Shown piece by piece: positions 8,826 through 19,774 of a DNA stretch of 64,000 nucleotides. Made by a program: the position numbers and the translations under genes. This stretch comes from Rhodococcus sp. UNC23MFCrub1.1 (GTDB taxonomy: Bacteria; Actinomycetota; Actinomycetes; Mycobacteriales; Mycobacteriaceae). The stretch lies in NCBI RefSeq assembly GCF_000686025.1, contig NZ_JMLQ01000003.1:310001-374000 (forward strand), in the 5' to 3' direction. Under the pieces are notes generated by a model that searched no databases, was not told the DNA's origin, and saw nothing but the letters and a program-made list of their open reading frames with translations. How positions within the stretch are numbered: the stretch's first letter is position 1; the number at the start of each line of letters is the position of its first letter.

Positions 8826-9724
8826 CCGATCACGAGGGTGCGCGGTGGTACGCCATCACCCACTGCACCGAGTACGTCTATCAGGGCACCGTGTCGTCGT
8901 CGTACGGCCGCGGCCACCTCTTCCCGCGCTCGACCTCGGAGCAGCGGTGTCTCGACGCCTCCGTCACCGTGACGCCGACGCCGACCGACCGGTCCACCGG
9001 TGTCGACCTCTTCGGGAACGAGGACGTCTACTTCCACGTCACCACCGATCACGACCGGTTGTGCGTGACCGCGCGCGCCCTGGTCGCCGTGGACCCTCCC
9101 GACCCCGCTCGCCTCACCACCCGGGCTGCGACGACGGCGTGGGAGAGTGCTCGTCCCACCGGGGTCGACGGGGCCCTGGACGTCGACTTCGTGCTCGATC
9201 TCGTGCCACCGGAGATCACCGACGAGGTGCACGAGTACGCCGCGCTCTCGCTGACCGAGGGCCGCGCGTTGGTGGAGGCGGTGTTCGACCTCAACCACCG
9301 GATCCACACCGACTTCGCCTACCTGTCGGGGTCGACGACCATCTCGACGACCGTCGCGGACGTCCTCGCCGCCCGGACCGGTGTGTGTCAGGACTTCGCG
9401 CGGGTCGCCGTCGCGTGCCTGCGCTCGCACGGCCTCGCCGCGCGCTACGTCTCCGGCTACCTCGCGACTCAACCGCCGCCGGGCAAGGAACGCATGGTGG
9501 GTGTGGACGCCACCCACGCCTGGGCGGCGGTGCGGTCACCGGACGGCTCGTGGCTGGCCTTCGACCCGACCAACGACCAGTGGGTGGACGAGCGCTACGT
9601 GACGGTGGCGTGGGGCCGTGACTACGACGACGTCCCTCCGCTGCGCGGCATCATCTACACGGAGTCGGCGGGGAGCCGCATCGCCGTGTCGGTCGACGTC
9701 GCGCCGATCGTCCGAGCCGTCTGA
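8822..9724 (+). CDS. Transglutaminase-like cysteine protease family protein
   Basis: A 300-residue protein of the bacterial transglutaminase-like group that accompanies ATP-grasp/alpha-E genes. The N-terminal beta domain starts ARWYAITHCTEYVYQGTVSS. The catalytic triad is visible as C189 (TGVCQDFARVA), H232 (VDATHAWAAV) and D248 (AFDPTND). Family members may hydrolyse or ligate peptide bonds; the partner ATP-grasp may make the peptide this enzyme trims or transfers, which is inference. GTG 8822 overlaps the upstream stop by 4 nt (GTGA), indicating translational coupling. No signal peptide is seen, so it should act in the cytoplasm. Confidence 0.9.
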   Translation: MTDHEGARWYAITHCTEYVYQGTVSSSYGRGHLFPRSTSEQRCLDASVTVTPTPTDRSTGVDLFGNEDVYFHVTTDHDRLCVTARALVAVDPPDPARLTTRAATTAWESARPTGVDGALDVDFVLDLVPPEITDEVHEYAALSLTEGRALVEAVFDLNHRIHTDFAYLSGSTTISTTVADVLAARTGVCQDFARVAVACLRSHGLAARYVSGYLATQPPPGKERMVGVDATHAWAAVRSPDGSWLAFDPTNDQWVDERYVTVAWGRDYDDVPPLRGIIYTESAGSRIAVSVDVAPIVRAV

Positions 9725-9791
9725 CCTCGGATCTTGCCTCTCGTGGGCACCGCGGTGCCGGCGGCGCCCCCGAGCTGTCGGGAGAGTGCGA

Positions 9792-9797
9792 TAGGGT
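9792..9797 (+). promoter_or_regulatory. Candidate -10 box (TAGGGT) in the 236-bp gap before the phosphotransferase gene
   Basis: TAGGGT preceded by GTGCGA is a plausible SigA-type -10. A start near 9804 would give a leader of about 157 nt that contains two hairpins. No clear -35 is visible. Confidence 0.35.
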
Positions 9798-9833
9798 CGA
9801 GAAACCGCACAGCGAGCCCGTTTCATCGACTGT

Positions 9834-9899
9834 GGAGCGGGGAACCCGATCCTGCTCCGGCAGTACGCACACAGCATCACAGGCGGCCCTCACGGGCCG
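9834..9899 (+). other. Two hairpins in the leader of the phosphotransferase gene
   Basis: GGAGC (9834-9838) can pair with GCTCC (9854-9858), with GGGAACCC in the loop. CGGCCC (9884-9889) pairs perfectly with GGGCCG (9894-9899) around a TCAC tetraloop. Neither is followed by a T-run. This is the second-longest gene-free stretch of the window (9725-9960), and these are the only structures I see in it. Confidence 0.35.
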
Positions 9900-9960
9900 A
9901 CGCGAGTACGGAAACGAGGAATGACCTGCCCGTTCACGAACGAGGTGGGTCGGACAATCG

Positions 9961-11133
9961 ATGACGGCAATGTTGGCAGATCCGGTCACCGAAGCAGTGG
10001 CAGCAGCACGAGAACTCCTCACCAGACGCACGGGAGCATCGGTGACCCTGGTCGACCCGGTCGATCTCGGCGGCAGCGGGCGCACCGTGGTCATCCGTGT
10101 CCGGGTGGCCGAGAACCCGTTCCAGTTGCCCCGCACGCTCGTGATCAAGCAGGTCCGCGAGACGTCCACGGAGTCGGTGTCCCGCACGGGTCTCGGCGCC
10201 GGAGACCACACGGCGTTCCTGCGCGAAGCGGTCTCGTACCAGTTCGCCACCGCCCTCGCGACGCACACCCGTCCCGGTCCGTCCCTCATCGCGTACGACC
10301 TGAAGGAACGGCTCCTCGTCCTCAGTGACCTGGGGGACGCCGCGCCGTTCACCAGTCTGATCGCGAACCCCGATCCGTCGTCCGTCACCAACTCGCTCAT
10401 GGCTCTGGCCCAGGCACTCGGGCGGATGCACGCCGCCACGTTCGGCCGCGAGGAGGATTTCGGGGCGCTCCTCGGTCGCGCCGGCGTCGCCGATTCTCGA
10501 GACGGGCTGGCCGATCAGGTCGCGGTGGCCCAGTCGGACGTCCCGGCGATGCTCGCCGCGGATCTCGGCATCGAGGTGCCGCCCGCGGTCGCCGCCGCCG
10601 TCGCCCGCGCGGCCAAACTCTTCGGTTCCGGCGGACACCGCGCCTTCAGTCCGTCGGACCTGTGCCCGGACAACATCATCGTCAACGACGAGGGCGTGCG
10701 ATTCCTGGACTACGAGTGGGGAGGCTTCCGGGACGCCACGCTCGACGTGGCCTACACGCTCCTGTCCTACCCCGGCTGCCTGTGCCGTCTCGATCTCACG
10801 CCGGAACGCGCCGAGGCCATGGTCGATGCGTGGCGCGCCGAGGTGGTCGGAATCTGGCCGCACCTCGCCGACGACGACGTGCTGCACGCCAAGTTGCTGG
10901 ACGCCCAGTTGGTGTGGGCCTGGCTCACGACGCACTGGTTCCTCCCCGACGACGACACCCGCAACGCCGCACTGCGTCGGCACCACCTCTCGGTGCCCCG
11001 CGCCGCCGCGCTGACCACGCGGTGGTCCATCCTCTCGGAGTACGCGCGCTTCGTCGGGCACCACGATCTCGCGGACTTCGCGGGCGATGTCCGGCAGGCA
11101 CTCGCGGCGCGGTGGCCCGCCGCCGCGTCCTGA
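9961..11133 (+). CDS. Phosphotransferase (APH / choline-kinase-like fold) family protein
   Basis: A 390-residue protein with the layout of the aminoglycoside phosphotransferase/kinase-like fold. The N-lobe has [20 protein letters not shown] with a conserved lysine in VIKQV; the catalytic-loop equivalent is [15 protein letters not shown], where Asp and Asn match the Brenner motif HxDxxxxN; and [11 protein letters not shown] is the metal-binding segment. The histidine usually opening the catalytic loop is replaced by Ser. The family covers antibiotic, choline, sugar and amino-acid kinases, so the substrate is undetermined, and housekeeping context makes a resistance role unlikely. Two close ATGs (9961, 9970) are possible; neither has a strong Shine-Dalgarno. 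A long leader with two hairpins precedes it. Confidence 0.8.
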   Translation: MTAMLADPVTEAVAAARELLTRRTGASVTLVDPVDLGGSGRTVVIRVRVAENPFQLPRTLVIKQVRETSTESVSRTGLGAGDHTAFLREAVSYQFATALATHTRPGPSLIAYDLKERLLVLSDLGDAAPFTSLIANPDPSSVTNSLMALAQALGRMHAATFGREEDFGALLGRAGVADSRDGLADQVAVAQSDVPAMLAADLGIEVPPAVAAAVARAAKLFGSGGHRAFSPSDLCPDNIIVNDEGVRFLDYEWGGFRDATLDVAYTLLSYPGCLCRLDLTPERAEAMVDAWRAEVVGIWPHLADDDVLHAKLLDAQLVWAWLTTHWFLPDDDTRNAALRRHHLSVPRAAALTTRWSILSEYARFVGHHDLADFAGDVRQALAARWPAAAS

Positions 11134-11140
11134 CCGTCCG

Positions 11141-12502
11141 ATGAGCGCCGACGACTCCCTCTTCGACGACGACACCGCTGCTCCCGACGGGGACGCGTTC
11201 GTCCCGTCCCCGCGTGCGAGCACACCGGGTGCGCCGCTGGCCGTGCGGATGCGTCCACGGTCGTTGGACGAGGTCGTGGGCCAGGGCCACCTCCTCACCC
11301 CGGGTGCCCCGCTGCGCCGCCTGGTGGAGGGGTCCGGGGCAGCGTCGGTCATGCTCTACGGCCCACCCGGCACCGGCAAGACCACGCTCGCGTCCCTGAT
11401 CTCGGGTGCCACCGGCCGCAAGTTCGAGGCCCTGTCCGCGCTCTCCGCGGGCGTCAAGGACGTCCGGGCCGTGATCGACCTGGCGCGTCGCCGGCTGCTG
11501 AACAACGAGCAGACCGTGCTCTTCATCGACGAGGTGCACCGGTTCTCCAAGACCCAGCAGGACGCCCTGCTCGCCGCCGTCGAGAACCGGATCGTGCTGC
11601 TCGTCGCCGCGACGACGGAGAACCCGTCGTTCTCCGTCGTGTCGCCGCTGCTGTCACGGTCCCTGGTGCTGCAGCTCCGGTCGCTCACCGACGACGACAT
11701 CCGCGAGGTTCTCACGCGGGCCCTGGCGGACGAGCGCGGTCTCGGCGGGTCGGTGACGGTGACCGACGAGGCGCTCGGACACCTCGTGCGGCTGGCCGGC
11801 GGTGACGCTCGACGGGGTCTGACAGCGCTCGAGGCGGCCGCCGACACTGCGGGTGCGGGCGGCACCGTGGATCTCGAGACCGTGGAGAAGAGTGTCGACC
11901 GAGCCGCGGTGCGGTACGACCGGGACGGTGACCAGCACTACGACGTCATCAGCGCGTTCATCAAGTCGATCCGCGGTTCCGACGTCGACGCGGCCATGCA
12001 CTACCTCGCCCGGATGATCACCGCCGGTGAGGACGCACGCTTCATCGCCCGCAGGCTCGTGGTGCACGCCAGCGAGGACATCGGCATGGCCGACCCCACC
12101 GCGTTGCTGGTCGCGACGGCGGCGTCGCAGGCGGTGCAGACGATCGGGATGCCCGAGGCGCGGCTCGCCCTCGCCCAGGCCACCATCCACCTCGCCACCG
12201 CACCGAAGTCCGGTGCCGTCACCAGCGCGCTGTCCGCGGCGATGGCCGACATCGCGGCGGGGAAGGCAGGCGCCGTGCCGCCGCACCTGCGCGACGGGCA
12301 CTACACGGGAGCCGCCTCACTGGGCAACGCGGTGGGCTACAAGTTTCCGCACGACGACCCCGACGGTGTGCTCGCCCAGCAGTACCCGCCGGACGAGCTG
12401 GTGGGCACCGACTACTACCGGCCCACCAACCACGGAGCGGAGCGCGACCTCGAGACGCGCGTCGGCAAGCTCCGCAGAATCGTGCGTGCTCTCGCGCGCT
12501 AG
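11141..12502 (+). CDS. rarA: Replication-associated recombination protein A (RarA/MgsA AAA ATPase)
   Basis: A 453-residue AAA+ ATPase of the RarA/MgsA/WRNIP1 family, which acts at stalled replication forks. Walker A is [12 protein letters not shown], Walker B is [10 protein letters not shown], sensor 1 is AATTENPS, and the C-terminal tetramerisation region ([35 protein letters not shown]) is complete. The N-terminus carries an acidic tail of about 30 residues before the conserved [23 protein letters not shown] 11141 is 7 nt after the phosphotransferase stop, with no strong ribosome site. Its position just before alaS is the same as in mycobacteria. Confidence 0.95.
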   Translation: MSADDSLFDDDTAAPDGDAFVPSPRASTPGAPLAVRMRPRSLDEVVGQGHLLTPGAPLRRLVEGSGAASVMLYGPPGTGKTTLASLISGATGRKFEALSALSAGVKDVRAVIDLARRRLLNNEQTVLFIDEVHRFSKTQQDALLAAVENRIVLLVAATTENPSFSVVSPLLSRSLVLQLRSLTDDDIREVLTRALADERGLGGSVTVTDEALGHLVRLAGGDARRGLTALEAAADTAGAGGTVDLETVEKSVDRAAVRYDRDGDQHYDVISAFIKSIRGSDVDAAMHYLARMITAGEDARFIARRLVVHASEDIGMADPTALLVATAASQAVQTIGMPEARLALAQATIHLATAPKSGAVTSALSAAMADIAAGKAGAVPPHLRDGHYTGAASLGNAVGYKFPHDDPDGVLAQQYPPDELVGTDYYRPTNHGAERDLETRVGKLRRIVRALAR

Positions 12503-12505
12503 GGT
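12500..12505 (+). promoter_or_regulatory. Candidate -10 box (TAGGGT) for leaderless alaS mRNA
   Basis: TAGGGT overlaps the rarA stop codon and ends 6 nt before the GTG of alaS. With the usual 6-7 nt to the start point, transcription would begin at or next to the GTG, which otherwise lacks a good Shine-Dalgarno. Confidence 0.45.
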
Positions 12506-12511
12506 GTTTCC

Positions 12512-15184
12512 GTGCAGACTCACGAGATTCGCCGTCGTTTCCTCGACCATTTCGAGAAGCTGGGACACACCCCCGTCCCCAGCGCCTCGCTGGTCCTCGA
12601 CGACCCGAATCTGCTGTTCATCAATGCCGGCATGGTGCAGTTCGTCCCGTACTTCCTCGGGCAGCGCACCCCGCCGTTCGCGCGTGCCGTGAGTGTGCAG
12701 AAGTGTGTGCGCACCGGCGACATCGAGAACGTGGGCGTGACCACCCGCCACAACACGTTCTTCCAGATGGCCGGCAACTTCTCGTTCGGCGACTATTTCA
12801 AGCGCGAGGTCATCGGCTTCGCGTGGTCACTGCTCACCTCGTCCGTCGAGGACGGTGGCTACGGCTTCGATCCCGAGAGGATCTGGGCCACAGCGTATCT
12901 CGACGACGACGAGGCCATCCAGATCTGGAAGGACGTCGCCGGTCTGCCCGACGAGCGCATCCAGCGCCGAGGCATGGCCGACAACTACTGGTCCATGGGC
13001 ATTCCCGGACCCTGCGGGCCGTGCTCGGAGATCTACTACGACCGCGGACCCGAGTTCGGCAAGGAGGGCGGTCCGGAGGCGGACGAGGACCGCTACATCG
13101 AGATCTGGAATCTCGTGTTCATGCAGAACGAGCGCGGACAGGGGACGTCGAAGGACGACTTCGAGATCCTGGGGCCGTTGCCGCGCAAGAACATCGACAC
13201 CGGTATGGGTGTCGAGCGCGTGGCGTTCCTGCTGCAGGACGTCGACAACGTCTACGAGACCGATCTGGTCCGTCCCGTCATCACCGAGGCAGAGGCACTG
13301 TCCGGCCGTCGGTACGGGGAGAACCACGACGCGGACGTACGGTTCCGCGTCATCGCCGATCACGCCCGCACCGCGGTCATGCTCATCGCCGACGGCGTGA
13401 CGCCGGGCAACGACGGCCGTGGCTACGTGCTGCGGCGTCTGCTGCGTCGGATCGTGCGCAGCGCACGCCTGCTCGGTGCCGAGGACCCCTCGATGGCGCG
13501 GTTCGTCACGGTCGTCCGCGACACGATGGCCGAGTCGTACCCGGAACTGGTCGAGGACTTCGCGCGCATCGAGTCCGTCGCCGTCGGCGAGGAGAAGGCG
13601 TTCCTCGCGACCCTCACGTCCGGATCGCGCCTTTTCGACAACGCTGCTCAGGCCGTGACCGCGTCCGGCGGCACCCGCATCAGCGGTGACGAGGCCTTCG
13701 TCCTGCACGACACGTACGGCTTTCCCATCGACCTCACACTCGAGATGGCGGCCGAGGCGGGCCTGCAGGTCGACGAGGCCGGATTCCGCACGCTCATGGC
13801 GGAGCAGCGTAACCGTGCGAAGGCCGATGCGCAGTCGCGCAAGCACGCGCACACCGACCTGACGGTGTACAAGGAGTTCGTCGACCGTGGTCCCACCGAG
13901 TTCACCGGTTTCGACGAGCTGGACAGCGAGGCAACGGTTCTCGCGATCATCGCCGGGGGCGTGCGGGTGCCCACCGCCGCTGCGGGGGAGAAGGTCGAGG
14001 TCATCCTCGACCGCAGCCCGCTGTACGCCGAGTCCGGCGGACAGCTCGCGGACATCGGCACCCTCACGGGCCCGGGACTGAGTGTCACCGTGGGCGACGT
14101 GCAGAAGATCGCGAAGACCGTGTGGGTGCACAAGGTCACCGTCGACGAGGGGCAGCTCACCGAGGGCGACGTCGTCACCGCGCACGTCGACCAGCAGTGG
14201 CGCCGCGGCGCCACCCAGGGACACTCCGGCACGCACATGGTGCACGCCGCACTCCGCCAGATCCTGGGCCCGAACGCGGTACAGGCCGGATCGCTGAACA
14301 AGCCCGGCTACCTGCGGTTCGACTTCACGTACCAGGGTGCGCTGTCGGAGTCGCAGCGCGAGGACATCGAGTCCGTCACCAACGACGCCGTCGCGTCCGA
14401 CTTCGCGGTCAACACCTTCGTCACCGATCTCGACGACGCCAAGGCCATGGGGGCGATGGCGCTGTTCGGTGAGAACTACGGCGACGAGGTCCGGGTCGTG
14501 GAGATCGGCGGACCGTTCTCGATGGAACTGTGCGGCGGCACCCACGTCCAGCACTCGTCGCAGATCGGCCCGGTGACGCTCCTCGGGGAGTCGTCGGTCG
14601 GGTCGGGCGTGCGACGCGTCGAGGCCTTCGTCGGCCTCGACTCGTACAAGTACCTCGCCAAGGAGCGGGCGCTGCTCGCCGGTGTCGCCTCGTCGCTCAA
14701 GGTGCCCACCGACGAGGTGCCCGCGCGGATCGAGAACCTCGTCGAACGGCTCCGCGTCGCCGAGAAGGAGCTCGAGGCCACTCGCGCCGCCGCCGTGCTC
14801 TCGTCCGCCGGGTCCTACGTCGACACGGCGCGCCGGGTCGGGTCGCTGCTCGTCGTCGCGGAGCCCGCGCCGGCCGGCGTCGGTGCCGCGGATCTGCGCA
14901 CCCTCGTCGGCGACGTTCGCGGCCGGTTCGGCACGCAGCCCGCGGTGGTGGCGCTGTTCGGAGACGTCGACGGCAAGGTGCCGTTCGTCGTGTCGACGAC
15001 CAAGGCCGCGCAGGAACTCGGCGTGAAGGCCGGTGAACTGGTGGGCGCCTTCGGTCCGAGCATCGGCGGCCGCGGCGGTGGCAAGGCCGACACCGCGCAG
15101 GGAGCCGGGTCCGACGCGTCGGGTGTTCCCGCGGCGATCGAGGCTCTGCTCGGTCGCGTCACCGAGATCGCCGGGAACTCCTGA
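12512..15184 (+). CDS. alaS: Alanine--tRNA ligase
   Basis: Class II synthetase of 890 residues, a full-length bacterial AlaRS. It starts [20 protein letters not shown], typical of the family. The catalytic core includes [14 protein letters not shown] and the motif [12 protein letters not shown]. The editing domain has the zinc/water-binding HSGTHMVH and the later CGGTHV motif, and the C-terminal oligomerisation/C-Ala domain ends in a glycine-rich stretch ([15 protein letters not shown]). The enzyme charges tRNA-Ala and hydrolyses Ser- and Gly-tRNA-Ala. The GTG start lies 9 nt after rarA and directly after a TAGGGT box. It is followed after 2 nt by ruvX, as in related actinobacteria. Confidence 0.98.
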   Translation: MQTHEIRRRFLDHFEKLGHTPVPSASLVLDDPNLLFINAGMVQFVPYFLGQRTPPFARAVSVQKCVRTGDIENVGVTTRHNTFFQMAGNFSFGDYFKREVIGFAWSLLTSSVEDGGYGFDPERIWATAYLDDDEAIQIWKDVAGLPDERIQRRGMADNYWSMGIPGPCGPCSEIYYDRGPEFGKEGGPEADEDRYIEIWNLVFMQNERGQGTSKDDFEILGPLPRKNIDTGMGVERVAFLLQDVDNVYETDLVRPVITEAEALSGRRYGENHDADVRFRVIADHARTAVMLIADGVTPGNDGRGYVLRRLLRRIVRSARLLGAEDPSMARFVTVVRDTMAESYPELVEDFARIESVAVGEEKAFLATLTSGSRLFDNAAQAVTASGGTRISGDEAFVLHDTYGFPIDLTLEMAAEAGLQVDEAGFRTLMAEQRNRAKADAQSRKHAHTDLTVYKEFVDRGPTEFTGFDELDSEATVLAIIAGGVRVPTAAAGEKVEVILDRSPLYAESGGQLADIGTLTGPGLSVTVGDVQKIAKTVWVHKVTVDEGQLTEGDVVTAHVDQQWRRGATQGHSGTHMVHAALRQILGPNAVQAGSLNKPGYLRFDFTYQGALSESQREDIESVTNDAVASDFAVNTFVTDLDDAKAMGAMALFGENYGDEVRVVEIGGPFSMELCGGTHVQHSSQIGPVTLLGESSVGSGVRRVEAFVGLDSYKYLAKERALLAGVASSLKVPTDEVPARIENLVERLRVAEKELEATRAAAVLSSAGSYVDTARRVGSLLVVAEPAPAGVGAADLRTLVGDVRGRFGTQPAVVALFGDVDGKVPFVVSTTKAAQELGVKAGELVGAFGPSIGGRGGGKADTAQGAGSDASGVPAAIEALLGRVTEIAGNS

Positions 15185-15186
15185 CG

Positions 15187-15765
15187 GTGGCCGCCGGCAG
15201 CTCCGCGCCCGACCGGCCGGGCGCCGACGACCCGGGGCGAGGGCGGCGGCTCGCGATCGACGTCGGGAGCGTGCGCGTCGGAGTGGCGTCCTCCGATCCC
15301 GACGGCACCCTCGCCACACCCGTCGAGACGGTCCCGCGCGCAGCGAAGACGCACACCGACTCGGCCGACGTCCAGCGGATCGTCGCGCTCGCCGAGGAGT
15401 ACGAGGCCGTCGAGATCATCGTCGGTCTGCCGCGCACGCTGCGCGGCGAGCGCGGAACCGCCGCCACGCTGGCTGTCCGTTTCGCCCGAGTCCTGCACCG
15501 TGCGCTGCCCGGCGTGCCGGTGCGGCTGTCCGACGAACGCTTGACTACGGTGAGTGCCGCGCGTGGTCTTCGAGACAGCGGCGTCCGCGCGAGAGACCAA
15601 CGGTCGATGATCGACCAGGCGGCGGCGGTCGCCATCCTGCAAGGGTGGCTCGACGAGCGCCGCAGTGTCCTGGCGCGCGAGATGGTCGCCCAGGCGAACG
15701 AGGAGGGGGCAACGGTGCCCGAGAATCACGGTCCGGAGCAGGACACACCGGGGACGACCCCGTGA
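15187..15765 (+). CDS. ruvX: Holliday junction resolvase-like protein RuvX/YqgF
   Basis: A 192-residue RNase H-fold protein. [19 protein letters not shown] holds the first catalytic aspartate of the YqgF family, [12 protein letters not shown] is the conserved second block (usually GLPxxxxG), and DERLTT and [17 protein letters not shown] supply the remaining acidic residues. The family is implicated in 16S rRNA 5'-end processing and resolvase-like nucleic-acid cleavage. An N-terminal extension of about 20 residues and a C-terminal acidic tail exceed the usual 140-residue length. The GTG start is 2 nt past alaS, and its end overlaps mltG by 4 nt, so it is in one operon with both. Confidence 0.93.
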   Translation: MAAGSSAPDRPGADDPGRGRRLAIDVGSVRVGVASSDPDGTLATPVETVPRAAKTHTDSADVQRIVALAEEYEAVEIIVGLPRTLRGERGTAATLAVRFARVLHRALPGVPVRLSDERLTTVSAARGLRDSGVRARDQRSMIDQAAAVAILQGWLDERRSVLAREMVAQANEEGATVPENHGPEQDTPGTTP

Positions 15766-17111
15766 CGGACGACGGTCGTGGACAGCGGCCCGGCCGACGC
15801 GACGAGTGGGACACGGACGAGCTGAATCTCCCGGTCGACGACCTGCGCCGTCAGCCGCTCGCGGACGACCGCCGCGCCCGTCCTGCGCGAGTGGCGTCGG
15901 GTCCCGGTGACCGCCCGAGCCGCGCGAGCCGCGCGGACACCCGCCGCGACCGCGCCGCGGCCGGTCGCAAGCGTCGCTCGCGCATCATCGGCGGACTCGG
16001 TGTGCTGGTCCTGGTCGGCCTCGTGGCCGTCGGAGGTGTGTGGGGAGTGTCGAAGTTCACCGGCGGCGGGGCCGCGGTCGCGGAGGACTACCCGGGTCCC
16101 GGCGGCGACGCCGTGGTGGTGCAGGTCGCCTCGGGCGACACCGCACAGGAGATCGCGACCGAGATGGCGGACAAGGACGTCACCGCCAGCTCGGCGGCCT
16201 TCTACGAGGCCGCGGTCCAGAACACCGCGATGACCTCCGTGCAGCCCGGTTTCTATCGGATGCGCTCGCAGATGGCGGCGGCCGACGCCGTCTCCGCACT
16301 GGTGGACCCGGCATCGCGAGTGGGCCAGATCCAGATCGCCGAGGGCCGTCAGCTGCACGACTCGACCGACGTCAACACCGGCGCCGTCCGCAAGGGCATC
16401 TACACGCTGATCTCCGAGGCCAGTTGTGCTGTCGGAGAGGGTCTTCCGTGCGTGACATACGACGACCTGAACCTCGCGGGTGCGGGGGACGATCCTTCCG
16501 CACTCGGTGTCGCCGACTGGGCGACCGACGCGGTGCGGCAGGTGCCGGATCGCGATCGTCAGCTCGAGGGGCTCATCGCCGCGGGCACGTTCAACTTCGA
16601 CCCCAGCGCCGCACCGACGGACATCCTGCGTCAACTCGTGTCCGAGAGTGCTGCGATCTACGAGGACACCGGTCTACTGGAGGCAGGCGCCTCCTCGGGT
16701 CTCGACCCGTACCAGGTGCTCGTGGCGTCGTCCCTCATCGAGCGCGAGGCGTTGCCGCAGGACTTCGCCAAGGTGGCGCGCGTCATCCTCAACCGTCTCG
16801 CCATCGGGCAGCGTCTGGAATTCGACTCGACGGTCAACTACTCGCTGGACACCACCGAGGTGGCCACCACCGACGCCGACCGTGCGAACGTCACGCCGTG
16901 GAACACGTACGCCAAGGAGGGTCTGCCGGCGACGCCGATCTGCTCTCCCGGTGTGGCAGCGGTGCAGGCTGCCGAGGCTCCCGAGCCCGGCAACTGGCTC
17001 TACTTCGTCACCATCAACGCGGCCGGTGAGACGCTCTTCACCGACGACTACCAGGTGCACCTGGACAACATCACGAAGGTCGAGGGCGGGTTCCTCGACA
17101 GCGGCCGGTGA
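15762..17111 (+). CDS. mltG: Endolytic transglycosylase MltG
   Basis: A 449-residue membrane-anchored lytic transglycosylase that cuts nascent peptidoglycan and sets glycan length. A charged cytoplasmic N-terminus of about 70 residues rich in Arg and Asp precedes a single membrane helix near residues 73-95 ([20 protein letters not shown]), followed by a LysM-like segment and the YceG domain. The catalytic glutamate lies in ASSLIEREA, matching the A-S-I-I-E-x-E motif; [19 protein letters not shown] and the C-terminal [10 protein letters not shown] are family signatures. GTG 15762 overlaps the ruvX stop (GTGA), and aroE overlaps its end by 4 nt. Firm assignment. Confidence 0.95.
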   Translation: MTDDGRGQRPGRRDEWDTDELNLPVDDLRRQPLADDRRARPARVASGPGDRPSRASRADTRRDRAAAGRKRRSRIIGGLGVLVLVGLVAVGGVWGVSKFTGGGAAVAEDYPGPGGDAVVVQVASGDTAQEIATEMADKDVTASSAAFYEAAVQNTAMTSVQPGFYRMRSQMAAADAVSALVDPASRVGQIQIAEGRQLHDSTDVNTGAVRKGIYTLISEASCAVGEGLPCVTYDDLNLAGAGDDPSALGVADWATDAVRQVPDRDRQLEGLIAAGTFNFDPSAAPTDILRQLVSESAAIYEDTGLLEAGASSGLDPYQVLVASSLIEREALPQDFAKVARVILNRLAIGQRLEFDSTVNYSLDTTEVATTDADRANVTPWNTYAKEGLPATPICSPGVAAVQAAEAPEPGNWLYFVTINAAGETLFTDDYQVHLDNITKVEGGFLDSGR

Positions 17112-17947
17112 CGTCCGTCTCCGACGCCTCGTCGACGAGGCGCGCGGCCGTTCTGGGGTCGCCGGTGGCGCACTCGCGTTCACCGATCCTGCACGCGGCG
17201 GCGTACCGGGAGCTCGGGCTCACCGGGTGGACCTACGAGCGGGTGGAGTGCACCGCGGAACGGCTTCCGGAGTTCGTGGACGGCCTCGGACCCGAGTGGG
17301 TGGGACTGTCGGTGACGATGCCGGGCAAGTTCGCGGCTCTGGCCTGTGCGACCGAACGAACGCAGCGCGCGGTCGCCGTCGGCTCGGCGAACACCCTGGT
17401 ACGCACCGACTCGGGCTGGCGCGCCGACTGCACCGACGTCGACGGTGTCACGGGCGCCCTCGGCACGGTCGGTGTCCGTGACCTGTCGGGAGCGTCGGTG
17501 GTCGTCGTCGGGGCGGGCGGAACGTCCCGCCCGGCGCTCGTCGCTCTGCGTGATCTCGGGGCGAGTGCGGTCACCGTCGTCTCGCGGGACGAGGAGCGGG
17601 CGGAGGGAGCTCTGGTCTGTGCGCGCGACGCCGGTCTCACCGCCCGGTGGAGTGCACCGGACGACGACGCGCTACCGCGAGCGGTCGCGGACGCGGCAGC
17701 CGTGGTGTCCACCGTCCCGCCCGAGGGCGGCGCTGCGATGATCGACGCACTGCGCGGGACGCGCGTGCTGCTGGACGCGATCTACCACCCGTGGCCCACG
17801 CCGCTGGCCGCCGCGGTCGAGGAGTCCGGTGGCGTCGTCGTCGGCGGCCTCGCGATGCTGCTGCACCAGGCCTTCGGTCAGGTGGAGCAGTTCACCGGTA
17901 TGCCTGCCCCGCGTGCTGCGATGGAGCGGGCTCTGCGGGAGTCCTGA
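17108..17947 (+). CDS. aroE: Shikimate dehydrogenase
   Basis: A 279-residue NADP-dependent enzyme converting 3-dehydroshikimate to shikimate. The substrate-binding N-domain has VLGSPVAHSRSPILHAAAYR (serines of the SxS motif) and VTMPGKFAAL, where the catalytic Lys is present in the equivalent of V-T-x-P-x-K. The Rossmann domain carries VVVVGAGGTSRPAL, and the C-terminal GLAMLLHQAFGQVEQFTG is typical. GTG 17108 overlaps the mltG stop by 4 nt. A 79-bp gap separates it from the prepilin peptidase gene. It belongs with the nearby aroC, aroK and aroB as a shikimate-pathway cluster. Confidence 0.94.
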   Translation: MTSVSDASSTRRAAVLGSPVAHSRSPILHAAAYRELGLTGWTYERVECTAERLPEFVDGLGPEWVGLSVTMPGKFAALACATERTQRAVAVGSANTLVRTDSGWRADCTDVDGVTGALGTVGVRDLSGASVVVVGAGGTSRPALVALRDLGASAVTVVSRDEERAEGALVCARDAGLTARWSAPDDDALPRAVADAAAVVSTVPPEGGAAMIDALRGTRVLLDAIYHPWPTPLAAAVEESGGVVVGGLAMLLHQAFGQVEQFTGMPAPRAAMERALRES

Positions 17948-18026
17948 CCATCCCCGGGTGCGCCGTCGTCCCCGGGCGGGTCGCCGCGGCACGGATCATG
18001 GGAGTCACCGGTGCCACCGTGACTGC

Positions 18027-18578
18027 ATGACCGTCCTCCTCGGATCCGCGCTGTGTTGCCTCGCTCTTCTCACCGTCGGTCGGTGGGTGACGCCGACGGT
18101 GCCCGACCTGCTCGCGGCCGCCGTCGTCGGTGCCGCGCTCGGCGCGGTCACCACCGACGTGGCGATCCTCGCGGTCGGGGCGTGGTCCTGTGCCGTCGCG
18201 CTCGTCGACCTGGTCCGTCACCGCCTGCCGGACGATCTGACGCTGCCCGCCGCGGGTGCGGTGCTCCTGGCAGCCGCCCACCAGGGTGGGGGCGAGTCGG
18301 CGCTCCTCGGCGGCCTGGCTCTGGCCGGTGTGCACCTCGTCGGGTCGGTGGCGTCACCCGGATCGATCGGAGGCGGCGACGTCAAGCTGTGCCTCGCACT
18401 CGGGGGACTGGGCGCGGTCTCGGGGCCGTCCGTGTGGACGGTGGCCGCCGTGCTGGCACCGACGACGACGCTGGTGCTGGCGGCGATGACGGGACGAACC
18501 GGGGGAGCGGCGGTGATTCCGCACGGACCCGCTCTGTGTGCGGCGACCCTGGTGGCGTGGGTGAACGCCGGGACGTGA
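18027..18578 (+). CDS. Prepilin peptidase (A24 family, short form)
   Basis: A 183-residue polytopic membrane protein with about six hydrophobic segments. The two catalytic aspartates of A24 aspartic peptidases are recognisable in [17 protein letters not shown] and in GGGDVKL (the GxGD-like motif). The N-terminal cytoplasmic methyltransferase domain of classical PilD is absent, as usual in actinobacteria, where the short enzyme processes Flp/Tad-type prepilins. No pilin or tad gene is present in this window. ATG 18027 gives a sensible first membrane segment. It lies between aroE and aroC, an order also seen in mycobacteria. Confidence 0.88.
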   Translation: MTVLLGSALCCLALLTVGRWVTPTVPDLLAAAVVGAALGAVTTDVAILAVGAWSCAVALVDLVRHRLPDDLTLPAAGAVLLAAAHQGGGESALLGGLALAGVHLVGSVASPGSIGGGDVKLCLALGGLGAVSGPSVWTVAAVLAPTTTLVLAAMTGRTGGAAVIPHGPALCAATLVAWVNAGT

Positions 18579-18590
18579 AAAGATCGATCC

Positions 18591-19774
18591 GTGTTGCGAT
18601 GGATCACTGCCGGAGAATCTCACGGCCCTGCCCTGGTTTCCATTCTCGAGGGCATGGTGGCCGGAGTCGAGGTGACCTCCGAGGACATCGGAGCTCAGCT
18701 CGCCCGACGACGCCTGGGCTACGGCCGCGGCGCCCGCATGAAGTTCGAGGCCGACAAGGTCACCGTCATCGGCGGTGTCCGGCACGGCTCGACGCTCGGC
18801 GGTCCCGTCGCCATCGAGATCGGCAACACGGAGTGGCCGAAGTGGGAGACCGTCATGGCGGCCGACCCGGTCGATCCCGCCGTGCTCGCCGACCTCGCGC
18901 GCAATGCGCCCCTGACCCGTCCGCGCCCCGGCCACGCCGACTACTCGGGCATGCTCAAGTATGGCTTCGACGACGCCCGGCCCGTGCTCGAGCGTGCCAG
19001 CGCACGGGAGACTGCCGCCCGCGTCGCGGTCGGCACCGTCGCGCGACAGTTCCTGAAACAGGTCCTCGGCGTCGACGTCCTGTCGCACGTCATCTCGATC
19101 GGCGCGTCCGACCCGTACGAGGGCCCGGAGCCGTCGGCGGGAGACATCGAGGCGATCGACGCCAGCCCCGTGCGGGCGTTCGACGCCGTGGCCGAGCAGT
19201 CCATGATCACCGAGATCGAAGCGGCAAAGCGCGACGGGGACACCCTCGGCGGCATCGTCGAGGTGGTCGTCCACGGCCTTCCCGTGGGACTCGGCTCGTT
19301 CGTCACCGGCGACAGCAAGCTCGACGCGCAGCTCGCCGCGGCACTCATGGGCATCCAGGCCATCAAGGGTGTGGAGGTCGGCGACGGGTTCGAGACCGCA
19401 CGCCGCCGCGGCAGCGCCGCCCACGACGAGATCCTCCCCGGCCCGGACGGGATCGTCCGCACCACCAACCGCGCCGGCGGCATCGAGGGCGGCATGACCA
19501 ACGGCGCCCCGCTCCGGGTGCGCGCGGCCATGAAGCCCATCTCCACGGTTCCGCGTGCCCTGGCGACGGTGGACATGTCCACCGGCGAGGGTGCGGTGGC
19601 CATCCACCAGCGCAGCGACGTCTGCGCCGTGCCGGCCGCGGGGGTCGTCGCGGAGACCATGGTGGCTCTGGTACTCGCCCGCGCCACGCTGGAGAAGTTC
19701 GGAGGCGACTCCGTCGCCGAGACCGCCGGCAACGTGCGCCGCTACGTGGAGAACGCGCAAGCCCGTCCGCCGCG

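Noticed and set aside
9781-9960. Cyclic-di-AMP (ydaO-type) riboswitch suggested by GGGGAACCC in the leader
   Set aside because: Only the short GGGAACC string is shared; the other conserved blocks and the pseudoknot pairing are not found, and the downstream gene is not of the usual class.
12827-15319. An 830-codon open frame antisense to alaS
   Set aside because: Mirror of AlaRS coding in a GC-rich genome; no domain and no promoter or ribosome site.
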